Assembly: GCA_000310025.1 (NCBI GenBank)
Contig: FN649755.1
Location: forward strand, 645,404 to 709,403
Reading direction: 5' to 3'
Length of the DNA: 64,000 nucleotides
Source: Ectocarpus siliculosus
Taxonomy: Eukaryota > Sar > Phaeophyceae > Ectocarpales > Ectocarpaceae
Shown here: one piece after another, positions 30,201 through 50,400 of the stretch
Numbering within the stretch: the stretch's first letter is position 1
Layout: each line of letters begins with the position of its first letter
Notes under the pieces: generated by a model
What the model saw: only the letters and a program-made list of their open reading frames with translations
What the model was told of the DNA's origin: nothing
The model's database searches: none
Translations under genes and position numbers: made by a program

Positions 30201-33200
30201 CTTGTAGGGTCAACACTTATTTGGGAATCGTAAGTTCATGGCGAAGCTGCTCTGTGAGCAGTCAAGGGATGCGTATAGCGGAGCAGAGTACGTCCTGCGT
30301 CCGAATAACCCAGCTGTGATAATTTCTAGGGTTCACATGGGTCAGTGAAGTGAGTACGTTTCGTTAATGGTGAACCCGTTGCACCCACTCCCTGAGTATA
30401 AATTCCAAGGTAGGTACGATGAGGCCGAGTGTTTTTATCGGTCAACAGTCAAGATGAGAGAAGGCGCTACAATAGATCAGGAGCACCCCGATGTGGCCCA
30501 GTCGCTCAACAATCGGGCGGGGTTGATGGGCGTGTATTCGTCCGCTATGAGCGTTTGTGGCCTAAACGACACTACCAAGACGCTATTCTTTTCCCTTCTA
30601 GAGGTATTATGCCGGGGTGGTTCCTCTATACCGTCGAGCTATTGAGGTTGCAGAACGGATAGTGGCGTATTGACGACCCACCGTTTGACGCTCGGCTCGC
30701 CAACCAGGCGGGGGTGTTGGCTATGGTTTTCGTTGCATTTATACCGTTACCGAATTAATCTCGCTCTTGGTTGCCTGTCACATTCAGGGCAGATATGAGG
30801 AGGCCGAGTCTCTGCATGTTCGGTCGATGGCCATCCGTGAGAAGGCGTACGGTCCTGACCACCCGACGGTCGCCGTTAGCCTCAACAACTTGGCGGAGTT
30901 GTTGCGGAGTCAGGTGAACGCCATCGGCATTTTCGAATTTGCCATAAATTTCCTTGTAGGGTCAACGCTTATTTGGGAATCGTAAGTTCATGAACAAGCC
31001 ACTCTAGGAGCAGCCAAGGGATGCGTCTAGGAGAGAAGACCCAGCGTCCGTATTATCCAGCTGTGAGATATTCTAGGGTCCACATTCGGTCAGTGAAGAA
31101 CGTTTCGTGAACGGTGGGCCACTCCGTTGAACCCACTCCCCTTGTATTGGTACCAAGGAAGGTACGACGAGGCCGAGTGTTTTTAACGACCACAGTCAAT
31201 GAGAGAACGCGCTACAAAATATCTGTAGCACACCGATGCGGCCCAGTCGCTCAACAGCCGGGGGGGATTGACGGGCGTGTATTCGTCCGCAAAGAGCGTT
31301 TGTGGCCTTAACGACACTGCCAAGACGCTATTCTTTCCCCTTCCAGAGGTGCTATGCCGAGGTGGTTCCTCTTTACCGTTGAGCTATTGAGATTGCAGAC
31401 ACTATCGTGGCGCCCTGGCGACCCCGATCGTGAAGCTAGACTGGATTGCGTGTTGACTATGGTTCTCGTGGCATTTACAGCGTTCCCGGATGAATCTCGC
31501 TTTCGCCTTCCTGTCACAGGGCAAGTATGAGGACGCCGAGCCTCTGTACGTTCGGTCGCTTGCTATCCATGAGAAGGTTTTAGGTCCTGACCACCGGTAC
31601 GTCGCTGTTAGCCTCAACAACTTGGCGCAGTTGTTGAGAGATCAGGTGAGAGCCATGAGAACTTTCTAACTTTCCAGCATTCCGTACCATCAGAACTTGT
31701 TGGGGAAGCGTTGGTTCTACGCGAAACTGGTCAATGAGTAGTTACAGGCTACGCCTCGGAGAGAAGACCCAGCGTCCGGAGTACCGAGCTGTGAGATATT
31801 CTAGGGCCCACATGTGGTCGTAAAAGACTTGTCCATTTCTGGTAAACCCTCGGTTACATCAACTCTCCGATGATCATTAACACGGTAAGCATGACCAGGT
31901 CGAGCATCACAGTCAGTAGGAAAGGTGCTCGGGCAGTGGCATGTCCACGTGGCCCTGTCGCTCAGCAACTGGGCGGGGTTGTTAACGCGTGTGTGTCTGT
32001 AATATCATTATTCACCTTGACAACACTGCGTTCACGGTTTGTTGTTTCCCTGACTGGGGAAGCACTTCAGAAACGATCCTCGGTGCCTTCGAGCTATACG
32101 TTGGGCCTTGACCACCCAGCTCGTGCCGCACAGCTCAACCCGGCGAGGTCGTTGTCTACAAGTGTGGTTTCCTCGCACTCACAATGCCATCAAGAATCTT
32201 TGCTACTTCCTTTCCGATCACATTCCAGGGCAAGTATGAGGAGGCGGAGCCTCTGTGCGTCCGGTCGCTGGCTATCACTGAGAAAGTGTACGGTCCCGAT
32301 CACACGGAAGTCGCCACGGGCCTCAACAACTGGGCAGAGTTCTTGAGAGATCAGGTGAGAGTCACAACGGTTCTTGTATTTCCCAGCAACTTTGGTAGGA
32401 CCACGCTTGTTGGTGAATCGTTAGGCGACAGGCGAAGCTAGTTTGTGAGCAGTCACAGGATACGCATTGGAGAGAAGGCCCTACTTCCGCAGAACCCAGG
32501 TGTGAGTATTTCTAGGGTCCTCAAATGGCCGGTACGGATCGTTGATGGTGGACCACTCCCTTGCACCCTATCTCTGGTGAATTGACAGGGTAAGTACGGC
32601 GAGGCTGGGCCGCTGTACCAGAGAGCACAGGAGACAATGGAGAAATCGTTGGGGAAGGACCATCCAAACGTTGCCACAATTTTGAATAACCTGGGCTTGG
32701 TGTTGGAGAATCAGGTGAGAGGCCATGAAACGTTCATGGGAACTCGTAGAGCTCATGTTCATTTTCAATTGGTAGAACTCCCTTCTTGGGAACAACAATG
32801 TCGTGCTAGGCAGGTCAAATCCGAAGCGATGTACAGTCTCTGACTACGAGCTACTGTGGGGCAGAATACGCTTGGCCCCGACCACCCATATTTGGCAGCA
32901 CAGCTCAGCAACAGGGCGCCGTTGTTGCTTGCGGGTTTTGCGCGCACATTAGTCTAAGCATCGCCAAACGGATTCCGTTCTTTCCTTTCCTGTCATATTC
33001 CAGGGCAAGTATGAGGAAGCCGAGCCGTTGCATGAGCGGTCACAGGCCATACGAGAGAAGATGCTGGGTCCAGAGCACCCTGATGTAGCCGTATCGCTCA
33101 GCAGCCGGGCGTCGTTGTTGCTCCGGCAGGTAAGAGCCAAACAATGCGTCTAGACGCTTCTATAAGAAATCATTCCGCGGTGGTCGAGGTTTCATTTTGA

Positions 33201-34143
33201 CAGAATTCCAACTCTCGGCCGCGCTGTTCACCACAGAGACCAAGCCACTACATGCGCGCTCAGAAACCATAACAAAGGGACGGTCTGTGTCTGTAGCACC
33301 GGAATGTCGCCCAGGCGCTCAACAACCGGGCGGGTGGGTTTGAGATGACGTTCTCCGCAGTTATAAACCCCCCATTGGCCTGACGCATCCAACTCTAACA
33401 CGCTATGAACGACTGCACGTTTGGCTGATCCACTCTATGCGCGTTGATAGTTGAACTTCGAAAGGGCCTTGGATTCCGAACCCCAGAATGTGGCAAAAGC
33501 CCTGAAACAACCGGGCGGGGTTGTTCACCGAGAGTTTTTCGATTTTTTTCGGGATTTCTCATGCAGTTCATACTCAGCGGTGAATCATTTAGTTCCGGGT
33601 AGATCACTCACAGTAACCCAATGCGAGGTACACTGATGCCGGTCCATTCTACGAGCGATCATAAGCTGTTGGAAATGAGGTGCTGGGCTAGTGGCTGTAT
33701 TTCCCGCTTGTGCTGAACTGGATATTCTGCGTCAATGCACGAACGACTGGATACCAAGGTGTGTACACCAAAAGTTGTGCCATTAGATGTGCGGGGCCTT
33801 GCGATAGACGAAAGGGGTCTTAGCTCTGAGATTGGCCGCAACCGACGAGGTATGTGTACGGATTGATCGACATTTTCACCGCCCAAGTCTGCGCATCACA
33901 TGTGTTTCACCCACTGGATTCTGTCGCTCATTCCTGCATGTCAAACGTCGACAGGAGAAATACACGGAGGCAATCCCACTATTGGAGAGGGCCCTGTCAA
34001 TCCGTACGAAGAGGCTTGGGAAAAATCACCCACGCACAGTTGGGACTCGGAACAACCTCGAGTTTGGTCTAAGAAAGGTTCGTCCACCTCTGGACAATCT
34101 TGTAGGCAAGCCTCGTGCACAAAGCATTGACGAGAAGGACTGA
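25035..34143 (+). CDS. RelA/SpoT-like nucleotidyltransferase domain fused to a TPR array (12 exons)
   Basis: Twelve exons, all phase 0: 25035-25580, 26857-27204, 27562-27684, 28619-28744, 29313-29438, 30036-30161, 30788-30913, 31520-31645, 32229-32354, 32589-32714, 33004-33129, 33955-34143 (TGA). Predicted about 737 aa, starting at the first in-frame ATG of exon 1. Residues about 135-240 resemble the RelA/SpoT synthetase fold. Residues about 299-720 are ten TPR units of the kinesin-light-chain type, most exactly 42 aa from one 126-nt exon (pattern [34 protein letters not shown]). No signal peptide, membrane segment or P-loop is visible, so it is probably soluble. Family knowledge: RelA/SpoT folds transfer pyrophosphate or nucleotides, and TPRs bind protein partners. 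The combined role as a sensor/effector is my inference. The fold assignment is less certain than the exon model. Confidence 0.75.
27562..34143 (+). CDS. TPR array, one repeat per exon (exons 3-12)
   Basis: Exon 3 is 123 nt and diverged ([20 protein letters not shown]), and its intron starts with GC, not GT. Exons 4-11 are each exactly 126 nt, 42 aa, start with GGC/GGT (Gly), end with CAG (Gln), and have phase 0 on both sides, so any copy can be gained or lost without a frameshift. Exon 12 is a last repeat ([20 protein letters not shown]) running into a short tail and stop. The GPDHP-VA-SLNNLA spacing is that of kinesin light chain/TPR_12 repeats. Variable positions cluster at the second, tenth and central residues, as expected for a binding surface. 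The symmetric exons are typical of exon-shuffled brown-algal TPR receptors. Confidence 0.88.
28900..29275 (+). pseudogene. Two dead TPR exons after exon 4
   Basis: At about 28940-29080 the frame pieces [11 protein letters not shown] and [17 protein letters not shown] are separated by a frameshift. At 29133-29275 [19 protein letters not shown] is followed by a frameshift and then [17 protein letters not shown]. The second keeps a good acceptor (CTCTTCCAG) but not the frame. Neither ends in CAG/GTGAG. Confidence 0.75.
29640..29965 (+). pseudogene. Two dead TPR exons after exon 5
   Basis: About 29675-29795 carries NEAEVLL and a shifted [15 protein letters not shown]. About 29851-29965 begins after CCCCTTCCAG with [15 protein letters not shown], then loses frame and reaches a stop. 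Same order and spacing as the dead pair in the preceding unit. Confidence 0.72.
30400..30745 (+). pseudogene. Two dead TPR exons after exon 6
   Basis: The first (30411-30545) still has an open repeat, [18 protein letters not shown] to [18 protein letters not shown], but its acceptor is out of register by one base and the CAG/GTGAG donor is gone. The second (about 30605-30740) reads [21 protein letters not shown] before a stop, with a later fragment [12 protein letters not shown]. Confidence 0.72.
31140..31475 (+). pseudogene. Two dead TPR exons after exon 7
   Basis: About 31158-31285 reads RYDEAECF, then a stop and shifted remnants ending [11 protein letters not shown]. About 31345-31470 retains [10 protein letters not shown] and IEIADTIV pieces with stops. 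Closely related to the pair after exon 6, together with nearly identical intron sequence. Confidence 0.7.
31870..32165 (+). pseudogene. Two dead TPR exons after exon 8
   Basis: About 31890-31990 ends [11 protein letters not shown] in a shifted frame. About 32060-32160 carries [15 protein letters not shown]. Both lack an intact frame and donor. They occupy the same two slots as in the four preceding cassettes. Confidence 0.65.
32815..33560 (+). pseudogene. Further TPR exon remnants around exon 11
   Basis: Fragments with TPR character but stops or shifts: about 32850-32940 ([20 protein letters not shown], in pieces), about 33235-33345 ([10 protein letters not shown], then a shifted ALNNRAG) and about 33450-33540 ([20 protein letters not shown]). 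None has paired splice sites. Confidence 0.6.
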
Positions 34144-35253
34144 TGGCGCTCAATGAATATTGTGTGGTCCACGTGGCCATGTGTGTGGGCGAGATTGAAG
34201 AAGCTGCCCACGGTGGTAGCGGTCACTGCAAGCAAACGCGATGAGCTAGACGAGGGGAAAGCTCCCGAAAGGCGAAAGGAAATTATGAAATTATCATCCA
34301 GCGTAACGAGACGTTGTTTATCTTTCTCACGTCCTTGCGTCTACGGATACTTGGCTGTGGTATTGATCAATCGTATATATCCTGTTGGTACGGTATGGAT
34401 TGACCGTTGATGGATCGTGTTCGCTGCTAGGGTACAGGAGTCTCTTGCCTACAGAGGATGGGCTTGTAAATGCTTGTATTTTCCTGTGGTTCTTCGTACG
34501 TGATGTGACCACCCTTCCTTCCCGTAGAAAAGGTGGACGACGCGCCTCCTAGTCTTGAGGCAAGGTGCTGAAGACACAGTCAGTCACGCTTGCCTACAGA
34601 TGTTTCGGGTGTATATGATCATGCCGTTCGTTGTGTGGTTATTGCTGTCGTACTGTCTTTGCGACCAATCGATATTGCAGTGGCACATGGTCGTCAACTG
34701 GGTCGTGACGAACACAACGGCCTCTCATCAGTCTGCAGGCTTCAGCTACACGCACATTCCGTCCACTTTTCGGTCGTCTCCAACAGAAGAATAATTATGA
34801 GCCACAGGGGGCACGTTGTGTCGTCGCAAGCATGAAAAATGTGTAAGTCAATTTTCCAAAAGGCCTCGGAGTCGATCAGCGGTCGGAATGGAGCGCAACG
34901 TCAATGGTCGTCGCTTCCATCCTCGGCGAGACGACAGAGAGCGCACAACAGAAAAGTGATCTCTTCTTGTTCGTTCAATGCTACAAATATGCATAAAATG
35001 GAGTAGTACCAAGTATCATTCATTGTGGGCATGGCCGGAAAACGACAAACTTCCCGCAAGGACCTGAACTGAGAGCGAGCGAACCAACGGGAAATAAATA
35101 CCTTGTGCGGTTTGAATATTCATCTGCATAGGTATGGTCGGAGAACGATTAAGTAAAACGGCCGCTAGCTCACATCGTTGATTCGTGCGGTGGGATACAC
35201 CGCAGAGGGGGGAGAGCGAGCTTGAAGTTGGCTTCGTTTGGGCACACGACGGG

Positions 35254-35645
35254 ATACCTCAGGAGGTGACACAAGATATCACACACCCTGAACCAATTCT
35301 CAATAAAGCTCGATGTGTCCTCCCTCTCTCCTCGAAGAAGAGGGTGATGCAAACAATAACTGAAACGATACGTTTCGGAAAAAAGCTCTCTCGACGAGAA
35401 AGCTTAGACGCCGCCGCCGTTTGCGGCGCCGCCACTCTTCCTGCTGTGCACAAATCGATGATGTCTTGGGTCGTGTCGCCTGTTCCACTGTAAGAAAAAG
35501 AGTCTGCAGCGGTGCTGCGAATGGCGGCGTTGGAAGCAGGTTCGGCGAGAGCTTTCCGAAGACATCCTCTTCGTCGTTAAGGAACCCAGCTTCGAAAATC
35601 AGCCCCCCAAGGCGGGGGTGGTACACATACATGACGTCATACGAT
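35254..35645. mobile_element. MITE-like element, family 1, enlarged copy
   Basis: The left arm GGTGACACAAGATATCACAC and the right arm with CTTCGAAAATCAGCCCCCCA resemble the other family members. The interior contains two facing copies of the family's internal motif (CTCTCGACGAGAAAGC and GGCGAGAGCTTTCCGAAG), so it may be a nested or double element. Confidence 0.6.
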
Positions 35646-36821
35646 GCCGTGCAGGTCGTGCAGGCATGTTGAAACGCTCATCATGTGTCAATCTTACCTC
35701 GAGCGCGCAAAAACGATGAGTGAGTCATGATAGTATGTATGTAGTCTTCCATTCAAAACTTGTCGCCCCGCTTGTCTCAGCGCGAACACACACACGCGTA
35801 CGCTTCATTTCACCTCACCCACCAACCAACACCAACGACACAGACCAAAAATGGATCGAAAACTTCCGAGAAAAAGCGATCGACGCAAGGAAGCAGAAAC
35901 GCCTAACCACCTGCACGCATGAAACTCCCTTGATTACTTCTCATGATAGTAGGTTGGCTAAAAATGAACTCGCGTCATTTGCAACACCTATTTAGTCACA
36001 ACCAGGAAACTGCTTGACTAGAGTGATCTTGCGTCATCCGCAACACCCGGTCACCCCCACGAGGTTCGGAAGGTCACCACAGAAGAAGGAATCCCGTATG
36101 CCCACAACCTTGCCAGCAAGCCAGTGATGTGATGATGATGCGGTAGGTAGAGGGGTCACCTCATCTCACATTGTCGGGTAGGGAGACACGCCTCTACGTG
36201 AACCTGTTGGCCGCTTCCTATGTCGGCGGAAGAGGAGCGGAACAGAACCACCGCCACTTGCCTTCTCCCAAAAGGGCGGGAAGATTTCAGCCACAACCCG
36301 CTACCGTGGCATCAGCCAAGCGTGGTCGTATCGATCAGCAGCAGCACTGGAACTAAACGCTCAACAAAGCCGTCCACGGACACACAATAATCATACGCAC
36401 GCAAAGACAGGTTGTAGGCAGGTGGTTACCCTCTCCCATACAGAAAAAATAAAAGAAACAAAAGCACGCAACAGACACAAAACAGCAAGACCATCGATTC
36501 AGTCGAACGCCTTGGGCAAACACAAAAAAACATCGAACAGAACAAGGCGCCCAACGAAATTGCCTCTTTTCATCTTGCGGGTTATTACCCCGGGGTGAGG
36601 GGGCTACGCCTAACAAGGTCCTCCCTCGTCCTTACCACGACGAAGAGATCAAACCACTCCTGAGGTCACTGCGGAGCTCCCCCCCCCCCCCCCCTACCGT
36701 TTCGATCGCCACACCCTCGAGCACCCATCGTTTCGACCGCGTCATCATCACCAACAGACAGTGGTGCAGCGCACCAGCAGTCATGAAACAAGCAATCAAA
36801 CCATCCATATGGGAAAACGCG

Positions 36822-37043
36822 TACCCTCGGTGACGCAAGATATCACACCCCCTGGACCGGTTTTCAAGACTCGATTTCTCCACATCGAAGGAAGAGAAAA
36901 CGAAGTAAATATTTAGTTGAAAACGATGCATCTTTCCTCGCAAAGCCCTCTCTCGACGACACGTCTTCAAAGCCGCCGTTCGATATTTTGAGCTTCTTTG
37001 AGAATCAGTTCAGGGGGTGTGGTATCTTGTGTCACCTGTGGTC
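36822..37043. mobile_element. MITE-like element, family 1
   Basis: Left arm TGACGCAAGATATCACACCC, CCTGGACCGGTTTTCAAGAC; right arm AGTTCAGGGGGTGTGGTATC, TTGTGTCACC. Interior CTCTCTCGACGACACGTCTTC matches the internal motif of the other copies. About 220 bp, no coding capacity. Confidence 0.7.
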
Positions 37044-38429
37044 GTGGTCTTGGTTTCCGGGTGCGGGAAGGCTCGCGGACCAAAAAAAGAGACAAGCCGA
37101 TGATGACCCCTACAAGCATGAACAGCACCTCCACCACAACTGCAGCCAAAAAAAAGGGGATTTGATTGCGATTTCATCGGTATCGCCCATCATAGTCCAC
37201 CGCAGTACGGCGTGAGTAAACGTCCTTTCGCCCCGATTGGACGAGCACGTGATGGCCAGTAGCCTTTGTTCCCCCGGATTATGCCGCTCGACGAACGACG
37301 AAAACTACAAGTGGACAAGTGCGATACGGCTGGTGGAATCGAGAGCTATCTCGACCCGACAGCCTCGCGCGTGCCTCTCCCTGGCATGCCGACTTCCCAC
37401 AGCTTTGGCGGGGGAAAACACCAACCATGCCTCCACAACACCCCCCTCGGGGCAACAGCAGTGTTATCATAAAATTACCGACAGTTCCCCCAACAGAATA
37501 ATGTTCCATCCTATTTTGGTGTTCCCTTCGCTATCCGTTTCCATGAAGAAAACAAAAAAAGTGTTCGTTCCTATCGGTCCCTTTCGCTTTCTTGTTTCCC
37601 TTGGCAGCATCGTGCCGCCGCGACTCCGCCGCCGCAAACACACTCATAGCCTGGCAACGTGGCATTCGCTCCAAAGAGCGACCACCAAAAACTCGGCGAA
37701 AAACATTTTTCGTTCCTTTTCTTGCGCTGCAAAGGACCACAAACCAACAGGTCGACAAACCCGGGAAATGATGGGCGCGAGGGAAATCATCCAATAAAAT
37801 CATCCAATGATCTAGACACCATCCAAGTACCAAATGGATGTCCCCCCCTTAGAATAGTGTGCTGGCAAAATCATCCCATATAAAACCATCCAATGATCTA
37901 GACACTCCGAAGTGCCAAATGGACGATCCCCTCCCCCCCCTCCCCCCGTTCTACACCGGTTTTCCATTAACCGTTTCGGGGACGTTTTCCATGGCCGGGG
38001 TCATCTCCCGGAGTCCTTGGGCGCTTCGGCGGCAGAGCTGACACGAGCGGTGGGCTCGGTGGCGAATTCCTCTGAAAAAGTCGACAAAAAAAAAACAACA
38101 GGGGGTGGGGTGGGGGGGTGAGGATGGGTTCAAGTTTTCGCAGCGGTTGGGCACATTTGGACTTTTATCAAAACGGCAAATCAGACGTAAACGGGTTGAT
38201 CATGTTGCATGCAGCACAAAACTACAAGACGCTGTCGAGGGTGACAGTGTAGACCAGTCGGCCGAACCTACCGTAGGTTGAAAAAAGCTATGGCAGGTTG
38301 CACAAGACGGCAGTGTGCCGTAAAGAAGCGAAGAGATGGCACCCTTCTAGACTGAACTTCAAACCTCCATTGCTCCACCACCAAGCTTGTGCCAACACCG
38401 TTAAGGGTAGTTTTGGAAATATCTTACCG

Positions 38430-38625
38430 AGGGCTTTGGTCGTGGAGCAATCGAGCTTGGAAAGTCGGTGTAGGGGGGGGTGTCATCCCTCTGACTCTTG
38501 CGGAACACCACGGTACGGTATACGGTACGGTACAGACAATCTTGGTCGTGGAGAAATCGAGATTGGAAAGTCCGCCTAGGGGGGGTGCCATCTCTCCACC
38601 TCATACACACCATGGACAACTTCGT
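38430..38625. repeat. Family-2 repeat, two tandem units
   Basis: Two units of about 110 bp, each beginning GGTCGTGGAG(C/A)AATCGAG(C/A)TTGGAAAG, then a run of G, TGTCATC or TGCCATC. Between them sits the self-complementary block ACGGTATACGGTACGGTACA. Same family as 42785-43385. Confidence 0.7.
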
Positions 38626-38955
38626 TTGTCTGGGGAATCTTGGAAGATGGTCACGAAAAAACACCGAGCCGCCACCAACAGAGTCACGACTGCACTAGAA
38701 TGATACGAGAGCAATGATTGGCGATGCAGGACATGATGTCCATACAGAATTCAAGCGCATGCCAGTCGCATCGAGCGCATGCATGCCCAAATGTACCCAC
38801 ACCCACGGGCGCCGAAACACCCCACCTGACAAACGCCCATCCCAGTCAGTCGCGTCAAACGCATTAATGTTGTTGTTGTTTAAGTTGTCTTCACAAAAAA
38901 AGCGTCTGCATGCAAAAAACCTCACCCAACCCCCCCGCCAACCCACCTGCCTAAC

Positions 38956-47481
<8,526 letters not shown>

Positions 47482-50400
47482 CTGATACGCAAATAAAACA
47501 CCACTGCTGTGTGTCGTCACACGCTCTTCTCCTCCTCCCTCTTCAGGCGGTGTCGTGTGCTTGCGGTAGCTCTCTCTCTCTCCCTCTCTCTCTCTCTTCT
47601 CCAAATCAGCAGTCGAAGTACCAGCAGCAGATGATGATGATGACGACAATCTCTCTCTCTCCTCCAATTCGTCGCGTTTGGTCGGACTCCCTGTCGCCGT
47701 TTCTCTCGACCTAACTCTCTCGTCCAGCAGTACTAAGTAGCACTTGCAGAAGGGTGACTCCAAAGACTACACCAGCGTGCTCTGCGGCCACCTCTAGCTG
47801 CGCTGTCGTCTACGGCAGGTGCGGCAGGGAGAGAAGCTGTTCGTTGATGCCCTCTCTCAAGCTTGAAGATGGTGCTCTATACTGCCGCCGACGCAAAACA
47901 CACACACCCAATTTCCAATTTCTGCAACTTTTTCCCACGGCGGAAGGTACGTCTCGAACTTCGGCGAGAGAGCGCGTGCCTATTCCGAATATGAGTGGCT
48001 CCTCTCCAGGCAAGCTCGCCCTTGCGATGGTAGGCAGGGCTGGACACTGCCGAACGGTAAAATAGCGCGCGGGAGTGCGGGTTCGTCTCACGTTGAGTGG
48101 GCAGTCACGTCGCGAGAGTGGTCTGTCGAGAGACGCGCTGTGCGAGGATGCTCTCGAAACAACAACAGAAAAAAAAAAAAAAAAAAGGAGCCCCGCGGAA
48201 TACATGCACCCCCCTCTCAGCTATGCGGCAGGTTGGCTCGCTCGAGTGCCAGCAACAACTCAACGCACGACGCGCCGGTGAAACGATGGGATCGAGATGC
48301 ACACACAGACAGGTTTTTACCCCTGTCTCACCAAATCCAGTCGGCAACACAGCATAGATACGCGCGCGATTGTTTTTTACTGGGTCCGCGCGTTACGGCA
48401 TGGCTCCACACACGCAGAGGGAGTAATGATGTTGGATCAATGTACCACTGGTATTGGATTTGGGATACAACGTATGTATAATGGGGAGTTTCGGAACCGT
48501 GTTCGACCAAAATAGATTAGGTGGAACTTCTAGATTTAGGTGGAAGGGTCTAGTTCTGGGAACGTTCCTCAAAGCGGGGGAACATCGAGCTCCTAAATCT
48601 GGAAAGGGACTTTCAGATTTAGAAAAGTAGAGGCTTGGCGCCGCTTTTTTCTAAATCGAAATCGCTTTCAGGAGACGATATAGATTTAAGGAGGAAGGAG
48701 CAAAGAGACCCACCACCACAACAACAACAGCTGTAGTATGGAGCTCCAGGCACCACGGAAAGGTGCGGTTGTGTGGGCTCCATCGCTGCCAACGAAGAGA
48801 GGAGGTCAGACCTACACCTACCTGGGGGTTGGTTGCTCTGCGTGTGTGTGTGGAAGTGCGGTACGTATGAGGCGTGGAGCATTCCAAGAAAGAAAAAGCA
48901 CGCGTGCGTGCGTGCGTGTGTTTGATCACCACCTGTCAGTCTGTTTTGTTGTTGCTGCTGCTGGGTTGTTGCTGGGCAAGAGAAGAAGCGACACGAGGAA
49001 AAGAGGAAGATCAGACTTGTCTAGACGGCTCGGCGATGAGCTCTACTATATATATATATGTAATCGGGGTGTAGTGTGTGTGTGCGTCTGCTCTCTTCTT
49101 GTTTGCTTCTTCCTCTCTCTCTCTCTCTCCTCTCTTTCTCTCTCCCGTGGAAAACGCTATTTCTCTCGTTCGCACACAGCAACAAAAGAGAAGTGAGGCT
49201 CTTTGATCACCCTCCTCCTCACAGATTGCACTGTTGGTGCAGCCCCTCAACTACATGCGTGCGTGGTCTGTGTCAACCTCCTCATCAACCTCCACACCGC
49301 CGTGTGTGTGTGTCTGCCGATGTGTGATGTGATGTTTCGATGCAGCAGCAGCTGTCCCTTTTTTTTTTTCTGCCGCCTTTCCGCGCCGGCGTGTTTTCTT
49401 GCCGCGTTCAACTCCGTGGTCTCCACAAAATAAAGTTCCGAGAACGTTCGTTACACCTAAATCGAAAAGTTGTCTTCCTAAATCGAGAAGTTGTTCCGAA
49501 ACTCTCTAATGCTCGATCCTTTTTTTTTTTTCTCCGGCCCGCCGGTCGACACTCGCTCGTCTCGCTACAAGATGCTGCATGGGATAATATCTATGCATGC
49601 CACAGTGTCACGAATAAGTCTCTCTAAGTCTTGTCCCTACATTAATTTGCAGGTTTCCTCGGGGGGTTAATCTTCGAGTGCATGCGTAGGAACAGACAAA
49701 ATGGGCACTCACAAAATAATTGCACACAACAAACAGGACATTACATTATGGATCACCACATGTATGTGAAGAGGGGCACAGACGAAACATACAGCAGTCG
49801 CCTCGTCTGTAAATTTGAACGCCAAGACATGCACTTATGTACCATGTGTGACGATGAATATAAAGTTCACAGCCCAGGAGGATAACCGAACCCATGGCAA
49901 ATAAATGCATGTGATAGCGTCGTCACAGAGACAGGCTCGTTCCCGGCTGGCAGTGAGACAGGGACAAGACACAACGACTTTTTTGCAGAAGCGAGCGTAG
50001 GGATTTTCCCACCCGCCCGCGCTCGCCACTGCAACCAGCGAATCTTGTGCGTTTCTCCTGCTGGCCTCCCCAGACGGGGAACATGCCCCCACGCGCTAGG
50101 AACGTCAGTAGGCATGTAGGCATGCTCCTTCAGCCCATATTGATAAGGGGATGGATCATCATTTCGATGGCTATTTCGATCCACTGGAATCGGATACGCC
50201 TAAGGGGGCGTGTGTTTCTTATGTAGACAAATGCCTTGCTTTTTTCTTTTTTCCGCCATAAAACCCTGCCAGCCGCAACCTGTTGCATCTCCCAACCCAT
50301 TCCTACCCAGCCCTATCTCCTACACGCCAAAACCTTATCACAACCCCCCCCCTGAAGCAAACCTATTTAGGCCTGCTGTCGTACCATGTGTACACCATGT

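Larger units (their letters stand above)
34144..38955. other. Spacer with inverted-repeat elements
   Basis: No convincing coding frame. Contains MITE-like copies (35254-35645, 36822-37043), a direct repeat of about 70 bp (CATCCAATGATCTAGACA at about 37802 and 37887), and family-2 repeats at 38430-38625. The 3' ends of the TPR gene (+) and of the unrecognised minus-strand gene face each other here, so both terminators should lie in this stretch. I see no certain polyadenylation signal. Confidence 0.5.

Noticed and set aside
28619-33129. Regularly spaced near-identical blocks reminiscent of a CRISPR-like array
   Set aside because: Each block translates to one TPR with splice sites on both sides. 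The spacing is about 700 bp and the organism is eukaryotic.
25035-34143. NB-ARC-TPR receptor
   Set aside because: The TPR exons fit, but I find no P-loop, Kinase-2 or GLPL motif in the two upstream exons. Their motifs fit a RelA/SpoT fold better.
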